Shown: one piece after another, positions 53,015 through 62,442 of the stretch
How positions within the stretch are numbered: the stretch's first letter is position 1
Layout of the letters: every line of letters starts with the position of its first letter
Origin: Polaribacter litorisediminis
GTDB lineage: Bacteria; Bacteroidota; Bacteroidia; Flavobacteriales; Flavobacteriaceae
Direction of reading: 5' to 3'
DNA length: 64,000 bases
Assembly (NCBI RefSeq): GCF_019968605.1
Contig: NZ_CP082966.1
Coordinates: forward strand, 4,267,501 to 4,331,500
Notes under the pieces: generated by a model
Database searches by the model: none
Told to the model about the DNA's origin: nothing
Seen by the model: the letters and a program-made list of their open reading frames with translations, nothing else
Program-made: the position numbers and the translations under genes

Positions 53015-54889
53015 CTAATCTTCTAATTTCATAGAAAGTTCTAACCATCGTTCTTCCTTTTCTTCTAATTGATCCGCAATTTTCGCTAATTCTTTCGATT
53101 TTTTAGGAATATCATCCGTAGGAATTTCTACATTTAAAAACTGATTTTCGATCTTTAATTTTCTTTTTTGGAGTCTTTCAATTTCGATTTCTAGAGAACC
53201 AAATTCTCTTTTTTCGTCAAAGCTTAACGTATTTTTTGATTTCTTTTTTTCAACCTTTTTCTCGATTTTTGTTTCTATCGGTTTTGTCTCGGTCTCTGTC
53301 TCTTTTTCTGATGAATTTTCGTAAGCTCTAAAATCTGAATAATTTCCTGGAAAATTTTCAACAACACCTTCTCCTCTAAAAACAAAAAGGGCATCAACAA
53401 TTTTATCCATAAAATATCTATCGTGAGATACTACCAGGAGGTTTCCGGGATAATCTAACAAGAAACTTTCTAACACATTTAGGGTTACTACATCTAAATC
53501 ATTGGTAGGTTCATCTAAAATTAAAAAGTTAGGGTTTTGTATTAAAACAGCACATAAATACAAACGTTTTTGTTCTCCACCAGAGAGTTTATCAACAAAA
53601 TCGTATTGTTTCTTTTTATCAAACAAAAAACGTTCTAATAATTGAGAAGCAGAAATTTTTCTTCCTTTGGTAAGCGGAATAAATTCTCCAAATTCTTTGA
53701 CCACTTCAATTACTTTTTGACCTTCTTTAATATGGATGCCGGCTTGTGTATAATAGCCAAATTTTATGGTTTCTCCTATAATAACTTTACCACCATCTAC
53801 AGGAGCTTTTTCGGTAATAATATTTAAAAAAGAAGATTTTCCTGTTCCGTTTTTACCAATAATACCAATACGTTCTCCTCGTTTAAATATATAATCAAAT
53901 CGGTCTAAAATAACCTTATCGCCAAAAGATTTTTGCAATTTATGGAGCTCTAAAATTTTGCTACCTAAACGTTCCATATTAATTTCTAACTGAATTGTAT
54001 GGTCTTTTCTCCGCTGATGTGCCTTATCTTTAATTTGATGAAAATCATCAATTCGAGATTTCGATTTTGTAGTTCTTGCTTTTGGTTGCTTGCGCATCCA
54101 TTCTAATTCTTTTTTAAATAAACTTTTAGCTTTGCCTAAATTTGTAGCTTCTAAAGCTAACCGTTCTTCTTTATTTTGAAGATAGTAAGAGTAATTTCCT
54201 TTGTATTTGTAGATGTTACCTTCATCTAATTCTAGAATTTCATCGCAGACGCGCTCTAAAAAATAACGGTCATGTGTTACCATAAAAAGTGTAATCTTTT
54301 CTTTTGCAAAAAAAGCTTCTAACCATTCTATCATTTCTAAATCTAAATGATTCGTGGGTTCATCTAGTATTAATAAATCAGGTTTATTTATTAAAACAAT
54401 GGCTAAAGAAAGGCGTTTTTTTTGTCCGCCAGAAAGAGATCCTACTTTTAAAGTTAAATCTTCTAATTTTAATTTTGATAAAATTTGTCTGTATTGAGTT
54501 TCAAAATCCCAAGCATTATGTTGATCCATTAAATCAAATGCCGCTTGGTAAGCATCTGCATTGTCAAGATTTTTTAGGGCTTTTTCGTATTGATTTACAA
54601 TAGACAGAATTTTATTATCGGTTGCAAAAATGGTTTCTTCAATTGTTAAATCAGGATTTATATCATCTTTTTGAGCCAAATAGGCAATGCTAATTCCTTT
54701 TCTACTCACTACTTGACCAGAATCTGGCACATCTAAACCAGCAATAATATTTAGAATAGAAGTTTTTCCACTTCCGTTTTTGGCAACAAAAGCCACCTTT
54801 TGATCTTTATTAATTCCAAAGGAGATGTCTTCAAAAAGTACTCGCTCTCCGTAAGATTTAGAAATATTTTCTACAGATAAATAATTCAC
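53015..54889 (-). CDS. ABC-F family ATP-binding cassette protein
   Basis: 624 residues, two ABC domains and no membrane segment. Walker A1 is AKNGSGKTS (about 32-40) and A2 GKNGTGKSS; both signature motifs read LSGGQKKR and LSGGEQKR; DEPTNHLDL and DEPTNDLDV are the Walker B/D-loops. A C-terminal coiled coil (about 545-624) is of the Uup type. ABC-F proteins act on the ribosome or branched DNA. I choose GTG 54889 because a near-consensus -7 box (TTTCTTTG on the minus strand, 54905-54912) covers the alternative TTG at 54907. Confidence 0.9.
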   Translation of the reverse strand: MNYLSVENISKSYGERVLFEDISFGINKDQKVAFVAKNGSGKTSILNIIAGLDVPDSGQVVSRKGISIAYLAQKDDINPDLTIEETIFATDNKILSIVNQYEKALKNLDNADAYQAAFDLMDQHNAWDFETQYRQILSKLKLEDLTLKVGSLSGGQKKRLSLAIVLINKPDLLILDEPTNHLDLEMIEWLEAFFAKEKITLFMVTHDRYFLERVCDEILELDEGNIYKYKGNYSYYLQNKEERLALEATNLGKAKSLFKKELEWMRKQPKARTTKSKSRIDDFHQIKDKAHQRRKDHTIQLEINMERLGSKILELHKLQKSFGDKVILDRFDYIFKRGERIGIIGKNGTGKSSFLNIITEKAPVDGGKVIIGETIKFGYYTQAGIHIKEGQKVIEVVKEFGEFIPLTKGRKISASQLLERFLFDKKKQYDFVDKLSGGEQKRLYLCAVLIQNPNFLILDEPTNDLDVVTLNVLESFLLDYPGNLLVVSHDRYFMDKIVDALFVFRGEGVVENFPGNYSDFRAYENSSEKETETETKPIETKIEKKVEKKKSKNTLSFDEKREFGSLEIEIERLQKRKLKIENQFLNVEIPTDDIPKKSKELAKIADQLEEKEERWLELSMKLED

Positions 54890-54912
54890 ACGTTTTATTT
54901 TTTGCAAAGAAA

Positions 54913-55182
54913 CAAAAAACCTAAGCGTTAATTTAGATTTTTACATCATTTATAGGTTGATAATTAATTAGAGTTGAATATTTTACAAGTACCAATTTAC
55001 AGTCTAAAGATAGTGCGAGCAAGAAGCGTCTACGATCTTTATAAACAGTAAGCATTGTATGTTCTTCTATGTGGCAAGATATATAATTTTAAACCTACTT
55101 TGAATCCTTTCCATTTTACCGAAAACAATTTTTAGAATATCTTAATTAATTGCTATCTTGCAAATTAAATTTATAGATTTTT
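54913..55182. other. Intergenic region upstream of the nucleotidyltransferase operon
   Basis: 270 bp between divergent genes, no frame seen. A near-consensus TATCTTGC (about 55154) lies 22 bases before the ATG at 55183 and may be the -7 element. Confidence 0.4.
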
Positions 55183-56199
55183 ATGAAAATTATTGTCCCT
55201 ATGGCCGGTATAGGCTCTCGTTTAAGACCTCATACACTTACAGTTCCTAAACCCTTAACAATTATTGCCGGCAAACCAATAGTACAACGTTTGGTAGAAG
55301 ATATTGCTTCTGTGATTGATGAAAAAATAGAAGAAATAGCTTTTGTAATAGGTACTACTGCTAAAGGTTTTCCGGCGGATACAAGAGAGCAATTATTACA
55401 TATTGCTGATAAACTTGGCGCTAAAGGTTCTGTATATATACAGCATGAAGCTTTAGGAACTGCACATGCAATTTATTGTGCAAAAGAGTCATTAAGTGGT
55501 CCTTGTGTAGTGGCATATGCCGATACTTTATTTAAAGCAGATTTTACGTTAGATGTACATTCAGATGGCGCTATTTGGGTAAAAGAAGTTGAAAACCCAA
55601 GTGCTTTTGGAGTCGTGAAATTAGAAAACGGAATTATTACAGATTTTATAGAAAAGCCTAAGGAATTTGTTTCTGATTTAGCCATTATAGGTATTTATTA
55701 TTTTAGAAGTGGCGAAAAAGTATTGGAAGAAATTCAGTATTTAATCGACAATGATTTAAAAGAAAATGGGGAGTATCAATTAACCAATGTATTGGAATCT
55801 TTAAAACAACAAGGTGCAAAATTTGTTCCTGGTAAAGTTAGTGAATGGCTAGATTGTGGTAAGAAAGACCCAACCGTAGACACCAACAAACAAACATTAG
55901 TATTTGAACAGGATGCTGGTAACGATTTAGTTTCTAGCGATGTAGTTTTAGAAAATTCAGAAATTATTCAGCCTTGTTACATCGGTAAAAATGTTGTTTT
56001 AAAAGATAGTAAAATAGGACCGTATGTATCGATTGGAGAAAATAGTACAGTAACAAAATCGATAATTACCAACTCTTTAATTCAGACGAATGTTACCATA
56101 AATAATGCTCATTTAGATAAAGCTATGATTGGTAATTATGCCAAGTATAACGGTCAATACACCTCTGTAAGTATTGGTGACTATACAGAATTAACCTAA
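55183..56199 (+). CDS. Sugar-nucleotidyltransferase with left-handed beta-helix
   Basis: 338 residues. The N-terminal NTP-transferase signature is PMAGIGSRLRPHTLTVPKPL (7-26), with ADTLFKADF and ENPSAFGVVKLENG in the domain. The C-terminal part (about 250-335) has hexapeptide repeats (CYIGKNVVL, KIGPYVSIGENSTVT). It activates a sugar 1-phosphate (glucose/mannose class; dTTP or GTP/UTP not determinable). The stop overlaps the TPR gene start by 1 nt. Confidence 0.88.
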   Translation: MKIIVPMAGIGSRLRPHTLTVPKPLTIIAGKPIVQRLVEDIASVIDEKIEEIAFVIGTTAKGFPADTREQLLHIADKLGAKGSVYIQHEALGTAHAIYCAKESLSGPCVVAYADTLFKADFTLDVHSDGAIWVKEVENPSAFGVVKLENGIITDFIEKPKEFVSDLAIIGIYYFRSGEKVLEEIQYLIDNDLKENGEYQLTNVLESLKQQGAKFVPGKVSEWLDCGKKDPTVDTNKQTLVFEQDAGNDLVSSDVVLENSEIIQPCYIGKNVVLKDSKIGPYVSIGENSTVTKSIITNSLIQTNVTINNAHLDKAMIGNYAKYNGQYTSVSIGDYTELT

Positions 56200-57179
56200 T
56201 GAATTTTAAGAGTACGCATCGTAAAATTAGAAAAGAGAGGCAATTTGATTATTTTAAATTGGCTCTTTTCTCTTTTTTCTTTTTTCTTTGCTCTCTAAAT
56301 ATGGGGGCTCAAGATAGTATTGCAGCACCAAAAGATTTAACAGAGGAAGCAGCATTAAAATTTCAACAATTCTTTTTTAAAGCGTTATCGCAAAAATCAA
56401 TAGGAAATTATCAAAAAGCCATTGAGAATTTAGAAAATTGTAATCAGCTTTTAACAAATGATGTGGCGGTTTTCTTCGAGTTTTCAAAGAACTATTTGTT
56501 TTCAAATAATGGTTTATTGGCCAAAGAATATATCAGCAGAGCTTTAGAGCAAGATCCTGATAATATTTGGATGTTAAAGCATCTTGTAAAAATTTATCAA
56601 AAAGATAGAAATTATAAGAAGGCTATTGAAGTTCAGCAGAAAATAGTAGCGAACGAACCAAATGAAAGAGAATTTTTGGTGAGGCTTTTTGTCTATGACA
56701 GGCAATATCAAGAAGCTATTTCTTTAATGAATATTTTAGAAAGTGAATATGCATTAAGTTCAAATTTGAAACGGCTTAAAGAAAGTTTAGAAGCAAGAAA
56801 ATCTAATTTAGTGAAAGAAATAAAATTAGAAGATATTGGGCCTTTAACCGATCAATTTAATAAAGATAAATCATATTTAATTTTAAAACAAATCTTAAAA
56901 ATTTCTTATGATAAACCCGAAATTTTATTGAAGTATAGTGAGGAAGGGATTTCTCTTTTCCCGGCACAACCCTATGTATATTTAATGAAAGGAAAAGCAC
57001 TTAACGATCAGAATAATTATAAAAATGCATTACTTACATTACAAAATGGAATCGATTTTGTGATAGAAGATAAAATGGAAGCTGATTTTTACAAAGAAAT
57101 TGCAAAAGCCTACAAAGGATTAGGGAATAAAAAAGAAGAAAATAATTATAAGCAAAGGGCTAAAAAATTAAAAATTTAA
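56199..57179 (+). CDS. TPR-repeat protein
   Basis: 326 residues: an N-terminal hydrophobic segment (FKLALFSFFFFLCSLNMGAQ, a signal peptide ending near AQ), then TPR-type helix pairs (YQKAIENLENCNQLL, AKEYISRALEQDPDN, YKKAIEVQQKIVANEP, YKNALLTLQNGIDFV). It is a periplasmic scaffold. In this family of operons TPR plus DUF4292 plus EnvC genes are conserved together, suggesting a cell-envelope role. ATG shares one base with the previous stop. Confidence 0.85.
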   Translation: MNFKSTHRKIRKERQFDYFKLALFSFFFFLCSLNMGAQDSIAAPKDLTEEAALKFQQFFFKALSQKSIGNYQKAIENLENCNQLLTNDVAVFFEFSKNYLFSNNGLLAKEYISRALEQDPDNIWMLKHLVKIYQKDRNYKKAIEVQQKIVANEPNEREFLVRLFVYDRQYQEAISLMNILESEYALSSNLKRLKESLEARKSNLVKEIKLEDIGPLTDQFNKDKSYLILKQILKISYDKPEILLKYSEEGISLFPAQPYVYLMKGKALNDQNNYKNALLTLQNGIDFVIEDKMEADFYKEIAKAYKGLGNKKEENNYKQRAKKLKI

Positions 57180-57182
57180 TCT

Positions 57183-57953
57183 ATGAAATTTTTAAAATAT
57201 GCATTTCTTTTTACAATGATATTTACTTCTTGTAAAACAACAAAAAATATGATAAATTCTAAGGCTATTGCTAAAGAGATGTCTGCAAGAAAAGTAGCAA
57301 GAAAACATATAGCTGCTAATTTTGATCGAAAAACAATAGATGCAAAATTGAAGGTTAATTTTGATAATGAAAAAACGAATCAAAGTTTGTCTGTGAGCAT
57401 GAAAATTATAAAAGATGAAGTTATCTGGTTAAGAGGAACTAAAATTATTACACTTTTTAAAGCAGAAATTACACCAACTTCTGTGCGTTATTATTCGTCA
57501 GTTTTTAAGAATTATTTTGAAGGAGATTTCTCTATGATAGAAGAATTATTAGGAGTGAAGATTAATTTTGAGCAATTACAAAATTTATTTTTAGGGCAGT
57601 CTTTATTAAACATTAAAGAAGAAAAACAAAATGTAGAAATTGTAAGCAATAGCTATGTTTTATCGCCAGAAAAGCAAACAGATTTATATGATATCTTTTT
57701 TAATATCAATCCTTCTCACTTTAAATTAGACCAACAATCTGTTGTGAATTCTGATAAAAACGTACGTTTAGATATCAAATATCCTTCTTATAAGTTAATT
57801 GATAATGAAGTTTTTCCGTCACAAATACACATCAGAGCAAAGAATCCAAAAAGAGTCACAGCCATCGATTTTATATATAAAACTGTTATTTTTGATACCG
57901 ATGTAAAAATGCCTTTTAGCATACCAAGGGGTTATAAACAATTGAAGTTTTAA
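57183..57953 (+). CDS. DUF4292 lipoprotein
   Basis: 256 residues with a lipobox (FTSC, Cys17) and the DUF4292 family layout of LolA/LolB-like beta strands (SLSVSMKIIKDEVIWLRG, IITLFKAEITPTSVRYYS, YFEGDFSMIEELLG). Possibly a lipoprotein-carrier-like fold, from family structure inference. It lies in the envelope operon 3 bp after the TPR gene and overlaps the EnvC start by 1 nt. Confidence 0.88.
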   Translation: MKFLKYAFLFTMIFTSCKTTKNMINSKAIAKEMSARKVARKHIAANFDRKTIDAKLKVNFDNEKTNQSLSVSMKIIKDEVIWLRGTKIITLFKAEITPTSVRYYSSVFKNYFEGDFSMIEELLGVKINFEQLQNLFLGQSLLNIKEEKQNVEIVSNSYVLSPEKQTDLYDIFFNINPSHFKLDQQSVVNSDKNVRLDIKYPSYKLIDNEVFPSQIHIRAKNPKRVTAIDFIYKTVIFDTDVKMPFSIPRGYKQLKF

Positions 57954-59176
57954 TGGGGAATTTAAAATTTAATATTTTTTTAGCACTTGTTTTTTTGATG
58001 AGTTACGCTTCTTTTAGTCAAACAAAAGAGCAATTAGAGGCGCAACGCAAAAAATATAGAAATGAAATTACAAGGTATAATAAGTTGCTTTTTAAAGAAA
58101 TAGGCAAGAAAGAAAATGCGTTACAAGATTTAAAAGATATCAATCAAAAAATTCAGGTAAGAAATAAATTGATCAAAACTATTCAGTTAGAGGCAAAACT
58201 GTTGTCTAAAGGAATAAAAACTAACGAGAGAAAAATCGAAAATCTTAAGAAAAATTTAGAGGCTTTAAAGACAGATTACGCATCGATGATTTACAAATCT
58301 TACAAAAGTAAATCACAACAAAGCAGAATGATGTTTTTATTGTCTTCACAAAATTTTTATCAAGCCTATAAACGTTTAGAGTATATGAAACAATATGCTT
58401 CATTCAGAAAAAAACAGGGTGAAGAGATTCTGGTACAAGCAAATTTTATTTCAAAATTAAACGATTCTTTACGCTATCAAAAAAGTGTAAAAGACACATT
58501 GATTTTCGTAGAAAAAAATCAAAAAGATGCAATAATATCAGACAAAAAACAGCAAGAAAGTTTAATTACAACCATCAAAAAGAAAGAAGGAAAATACAAA
58601 AGAGAGATTAAAAAGAACGTAAGAGAAGAGAAAATAGTAGCAGAAAGAATAGATAAAATTGTAAGAGAAGCCATCGCTAAAGCCAATAAGAAAGTTGCAA
58701 ATAAACCTAAAAACAGCAAAAAGAATGAGTTTATTTTAAGTCCGGAGGCAAAAGCTTTAGCGGCAAAATTTGAACTAAATAAAGGAAAATTACCTTGGCC
58801 TGTTCAAGAGGGTATTGTGGTTAGAAAGTTTGGGAAGCAGTCTCATCCTTTATATCCTGGTATTGAAATTAACGGTACAGGTTTGCATATTGTTACGAGT
58901 CAGGGAAGTGATGCGGAAGCCATTTTTAATGGGGAAGTTTTAAATATATTAGTAGGGTCTGGCGGAACTAAAAATGTAATGATTAGACATGGAAATTATA
59001 TTACATCGTATAATCATCTAGAAAATGCTTATGTTAAAAAAGGGGATAAAATAACTACAGGTCAAAAAATAGGAAGGATTTTTACGGATAAAGTTAGCGG
59101 TAAAACAACCTTGATTTTTGTCTTGTTAAAAAATACATATAAATTGAATCCTGCTTCTTGGATGTTGAAAAGGTAG
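57953..59176 (+). CDS. EnvC-like murein hydrolase activator (degenerate M23)
   Basis: 407 residues: signal peptide (ending ASFSQ), a long coiled coil (about 22-240), then an M23/LytM domain (about 270-400). The canonical Zn ligands are degraded: where active enzymes have HxxxD and HxH, this protein has NGTGLHI and YNHLENAY, so it is probably an amidase activator, as E. coli EnvC. The strand RHGNYITSYN is typical of the family. Last gene of the four-gene operon. Confidence 0.9.
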   Translation: MGNLKFNIFLALVFLMSYASFSQTKEQLEAQRKKYRNEITRYNKLLFKEIGKKENALQDLKDINQKIQVRNKLIKTIQLEAKLLSKGIKTNERKIENLKKNLEALKTDYASMIYKSYKSKSQQSRMMFLLSSQNFYQAYKRLEYMKQYASFRKKQGEEILVQANFISKLNDSLRYQKSVKDTLIFVEKNQKDAIISDKKQQESLITTIKKKEGKYKREIKKNVREEKIVAERIDKIVREAIAKANKKVANKPKNSKKNEFILSPEAKALAAKFELNKGKLPWPVQEGIVVRKFGKQSHPLYPGIEINGTGLHIVTSQGSDAEAIFNGEVLNILVGSGGTKNVMIRHGNYITSYNHLENAYVKKGDKITTGQKIGRIFTDKVSGKTTLIFVLLKNTYKLNPASWMLKR

Positions 59177-59233
59177 TTTTACGGCTTATTTTTTACAAGC
59201 TAGTTTTATTAGATTCACAACATGATTAAATAC

Positions 59234-59740
59234 CTATTTCTCTGTTTTAGGAGCGTATTTAATGTTTTTTTGCAGTATTACAGAGTTCGGAATTGTAATT
59301 AATTCTTTTTCAATAGTTTTTAGTGTGATAAAAAAAGCACCAATATCAGTAATTTCTCCAGAGATATTGTTATCTTTCTCTAATATTGTAATACTATCTC
59401 CAATTTTAACTGGGTAATTTATATACAAAATAATACCTGCAGTAATGTTAGATAATAAAGACCATTGCGCAAAAAATGCAATCCCTAAAATGGTTAAAAA
59501 AGAAGAAATATAATAAAGCAATTGTTTTTCATCTACACCCCAAATAAAGGCAACAACAACAATTACTGTGATGTAAATTAAAATAGAAACAATTTTATTA
59601 GTGACTAGAATCCTAGCGTTTTGAAACCCAAATTTTAATTGAATTTTACGCAACGATTTTATAATTAAAAATCTTAGAAAAAAAGCAATTGCAAATGCAA
59701 TAATAGATTCTAAAATTTTAAAATGATTTAAAAATTCCAT
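59234..59740 (-). CDS. Small MscS-type mechanosensitive channel
   Basis: 168 residues, near the minimal MscS core: three helices (about 11-29, 47-65, 74-110), the pore helix region SSFLTILGIAFFAQWSLLSNITAGIILY, then the beta domain (VKIGDSITILEKDNNISGEITDIGAFF, LITIPNSVI). The long C-terminal domain of MscS is absent. It follows the thioesterase gene (10 bp) on the minus strand. Confidence 0.88.
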   Translation of the reverse strand: MEFLNHFKILESIIAFAIAFFLRFLIIKSLRKIQLKFGFQNARILVTNKIVSILIYITVIVVVAFIWGVDEKQLLYYISSFLTILGIAFFAQWSLLSNITAGIILYINYPVKIGDSITILEKDNNISGEITDIGAFFITLKTIEKELITIPNSVILQKNIKYAPKTEK

Positions 59741-59750
59741 AATATTATAA

Positions 59751-60260
59751 TTAATTAAAAAGTGCTTTTAGTTCGGTTGCTTCGTTGGGTTTAATTTTTC
59801 CTGCTAAAATTAAACTTAATTGCTTTCGTCTTAATGCGCCTTCAAAACGTTCTTTCTCTAAAGCTGTTTCTGGTATTATTTGCGGAATTGGCACTGGTTT
59901 CCCAGTTTCATCAACTGCAACAAAGGTGTAAATTCCCTCATTTACTTTTGTTCTTTGTCCAGATTGTCTGTCTTCAATCCAAACATCCACATAAGTTTCC
60001 ATAGAAGATTTAAAAGCTCTAGAAACTTTGGCTTCTATAGTAACCACGCTTCCAACAGGAACAGATTTATTAAAAGCTACATGATTTACCGAAGCAGTAA
60101 CCACAATTCTTCTAGAATGACGCCTTGCAGCAATGCTACAAGCCCTATCCATTCTTGCTAATAATTCTCCGCCAAAAAGATTGTCTAAATAATTAGTTTC
60201 TCCAGGTAAAACTAAGTCAGTGAGTATTGTTAAAGATTCTTTTGATGCCTTTGCGTCCAT
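59751..60260 (-). CDS. Hotdog acyl-CoA thioesterase (YciA/BACH type)
   Basis: 169 residues, single hotdog. Features: TNYLDNLFGGELLARMDRAC (the catalytic Asn/Asp region), RIVVTASVNHVAFNKSVPVG, and FVAVDETGKPVPIPQI. It cleaves acyl-CoAs. A perfect -7 box TATCTTTG (minus strand, 60276-60283) starts the thioesterase-MscS operon. Confidence 0.9.
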   Translation of the reverse strand: MDAKASKESLTILTDLVLPGETNYLDNLFGGELLARMDRACSIAARRHSRRIVVTASVNHVAFNKSVPVGSVVTIEAKVSRAFKSSMETYVDVWIEDRQSGQRTKVNEGIYTFVAVDETGKPVPIPQIIPETALEKERFEGALRRKQLSLILAGKIKPNEATELKALFN

Positions 60261-60275
60261 TTAAAAAAATTTTCA

Positions 60276-60283
60276 CAAAGATA
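60276..60283 (-). promoter_or_regulatory. -7 element of the thioesterase-mscS operon
   Basis: TATCTTTG on the minus strand, 15 bases before the ATG. Confidence 0.6.
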
Positions 60284-60304
60284 ATGATAGCCTATAAATA
60301 AACG

Positions 60305-61210
60305 TTACTTTTTAATTAATAACCAAGCCTCTTTAGAAATAGAACCTTGTATTTTATATAGGTTATTAATGGCATCATTCTTATCAGTAAAACTATTAAA
60401 AGCTACCTCTGTTAACCCCCATTTATTAACCCCTAGAATACTAGCATTATAGCCTTGCTGTTTTAGTTGCTTTACTTTTTTTCTTGCATTTTCAGGAAAT
60501 TGAAAAGCACCAGCAACCACATGAAAGTTTTTTGTTGCAGCTTTAGCAACGTTTAACTCTATGGTTGGTAAGGGATTAGAAATGACAAAAGTTGCCTCCT
60601 GTATTTTTTTTTCTAAAGCATTTTCTTGATTGGCTAAAATTTCTTTTTGCTGATCTTTTTGATAGATATTATTACCTACTAAGCTTACGGTTATGAAAAT
60701 TGCAGCGGCAGCAGCATATTTTATAAAACTAGGAACTACTTTTTTATCTTCACTTTTAGCAACGGGTACGATTGGTTTTACTACTTCTTTATATCTTTTT
60801 ACAGAAGAAGATTCAATAGTTGATAATCCAAAAGATGCTGATAAATAATTAACTTTATGATTAGGTTCAAAAATTATTTGACCATTTTCATTCAAACTTA
60901 AAACACCAATAGAACCTATTTTTAACGGATTTGATTGTAATTCATTTTGCCATTTATGTACGCACAACGCGATCGCATTACAAGCTTCTTTAAAAGAAAT
61001 ATTTTCTGAGGAAGCAATATAATTTGCTAACAAACCATCATTAACATTTAAATGACTGTTAAAAGTTATCTGCTTTGATGGTGGTGAGAATGTATGAGTA
61101 GCCTCGTTAATCTTTGCACCTATTTTATTGGTTACAAAACCACCAAATTCAGGTACAATAACACATTCATATCTATATAGTAAATCGCTGATGTAGTTCG
61201 TTAATATCAT
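60305..61210 (-). CDS. HU-CCDC81 and SPOR domain envelope protein
   Basis: About 301 residues: tandem HU-like CCDC81 domains (ISDLLYRYECVIVPEFGGFV and NVNDGLLANYIA...), one transmembrane helix (about 160-180, FIKYAAAAAIFITVSLVG), a linker, and a C-terminal SPOR domain (FHVVAGAFQFPENARKKVKQ...) that binds denuded peptidoglycan at septa. ATG 61210 (MILTNYIS) is supported by the -7 box at 61216-61223, which would lie inside the gene if translation began at 61258. Confidence 0.85.
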   Translation of the reverse strand: MILTNYISDLLYRYECVIVPEFGGFVTNKIGAKINEATHTFSPPSKQITFNSHLNVNDGLLANYIASSENISFKEACNAIALCVHKWQNELQSNPLKIGSIGVLSLNENGQIIFEPNHKVNYLSASFGLSTIESSSVKRYKEVVKPIVPVAKSEDKKVVPSFIKYAAAAAIFITVSLVGNNIYQKDQQKEILANQENALEKKIQEATFVISNPLPTIELNVAKAATKNFHVVAGAFQFPENARKKVKQLKQQGYNASILGVNKWGLTEVAFNSFTDKNDAINNLYKIQGSISKEAWLLIKK

Positions 61211-61215
61211 ACGAA

Positions 61216-61223
61216 CAAATATA
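61216..61223 (-). promoter_or_regulatory. -7 element of the HU/SPOR gene, immediately before ATG
   Basis: TATATTTG on the minus strand only 5 bases before the ATG 61210, so the transcript would be nearly leaderless. Confidence 0.55.
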
Positions 61224-61304
61224 AAAAATTTGTGATTTAAATAGGTTTTTTTGTGCAAAATTTATCAACAAAAAGTTATATATTGACAATGAAATTGTTA
61301 CAAA

Positions 61305-62408
61305 ATGAAAGAAGAAAAGTTATTAGCTATTTTACGATTGCAAAAAAGTAAAGCAATTGGCGATGTTTTAGCAAAGAAACTCATTGTTCATATTGGTGAT
61401 GTGGAGCAAATCTTTAAAGAGAAAACAGCTACTTTGCAGAAAATAAACGGAATTGGAAATCACGTTTTAAAGCATTTGTTTGATGAAAATAATGCTAAAT
61501 TAGCAGAACAGGAGCTGCGATATATCCAAAAAAATAAGATTGAATTTTCTTATTTTTTAGACGATGATTACCCTGTAAATCTTCAAAATTGTATCGATAG
61601 TCCTATTTTGTTTTTCAAAGACGGTACTATAAATCTAGATAATCCTAAAATTATATCTGTAGTTGGTACTAGGAATATGAGTTCTTATGGGCGTGATTTT
61701 TGTAGTAAAATTATAGCAGATTTAGCGCTATATAATCCTATTATAGTCAGCGGTTTTGCATACGGAGTAGATATTTGTGCTCATAAAGCGGCTATTAAAA
61801 ATAAACTACAAACCATTGCTGTTTTAGCGCATGGTTTTGAGCAAATTTATCCGAAAGTACATAAGAAATACATCAATCAAGTAAATGAAAATGGTGGTTT
61901 TATAACTGAATTTTGGAGCGAAGACCAACCTTTACGAGAAAACTTTTTAAAGAGAAATAGAATTGTAGCTGGCATTTCTAAAGCTACCATTATTATAGAA
62001 AGTGCAGAAAAAGGAGGTTCTTTAGTTACCGCGGATATTGCAAATTCTTACAATAGAGATGTGTTTGCATTACCCGGTAGAACAACCGATATTTATAGCA
62101 AAGGCTGTAATAATTTAATTAAAAATAATAGAGCAACGTTGCTAACTTCTGCTAATGATGTTATTAAAATGCTAAATTGGGACATTACAGAAAAGCCGAA
62201 GCAAATAATTCAGAAACAATTATTTATAGAATTAAATGATACTGAGCAAAAAATATATGATTTATTAAGTGAAAAAGGTGCTCAATTATTAGATATAATT
62301 TCATTAGAATGTAACATTCCTATTTATCAATTATCGTCTATTTTATTGCAAATGGAATTGAAAGGTGTTACCAAACCTTTACCTGGTAAAATGTTTGAAT
62401 TGGCGTAA
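61305..62408 (+). CDS. dprA: DNA-processing protein DprA
   Basis: 367 residues: an N-terminal SAM-like HhH region (QKINGIGNHVLKHLF), a Rossmann-like core (VVGTRNMSSYGRDF, SGFAYGVDICAHKAAI, SAEKGGSLVTADIANSYNRD, GCNNLIKNN) and a C-terminal winged-helix-like tail (DLLSEKGAQLLDIISLE). It loads RecA on incoming single-stranded DNA in transformation. Normal length. Confidence 0.94.
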   Translation: MKEEKLLAILRLQKSKAIGDVLAKKLIVHIGDVEQIFKEKTATLQKINGIGNHVLKHLFDENNAKLAEQELRYIQKNKIEFSYFLDDDYPVNLQNCIDSPILFFKDGTINLDNPKIISVVGTRNMSSYGRDFCSKIIADLALYNPIIVSGFAYGVDICAHKAAIKNKLQTIAVLAHGFEQIYPKVHKKYINQVNENGGFITEFWSEDQPLRENFLKRNRIVAGISKATIIIESAEKGGSLVTADIANSYNRDVFALPGRTTDIYSKGCNNLIKNNRATLLTSANDVIKMLNWDITEKPKQIIQKQLFIELNDTEQKIYDLLSEKGAQLLDIISLECNIPIYQLSSILLQMELKGVTKPLPGKMFELA

Positions 62409-62415
62409 ATAGTAT

Positions 62416-62423
62416 TATTTTTG
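62416..62423 (+). promoter_or_regulatory. -7 element of the kinase-like conserved gene
   Basis: TATTTTTG, perfect match, 19 bases before ATG 62443. Confidence 0.55.
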
Positions 62424-62442
62424 ATAAAAATCAATCATATAA

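Noticed and set aside
54889..54912. Shared TTAGGT element upstream of the ABC-F gene as a further Crp/Fnr site
   Set aside because: The half-sites are 3 bp with a 6-bp centre (AAC-GCTTAG-GTT), not the 5-4-5 spacing of the two good sites.
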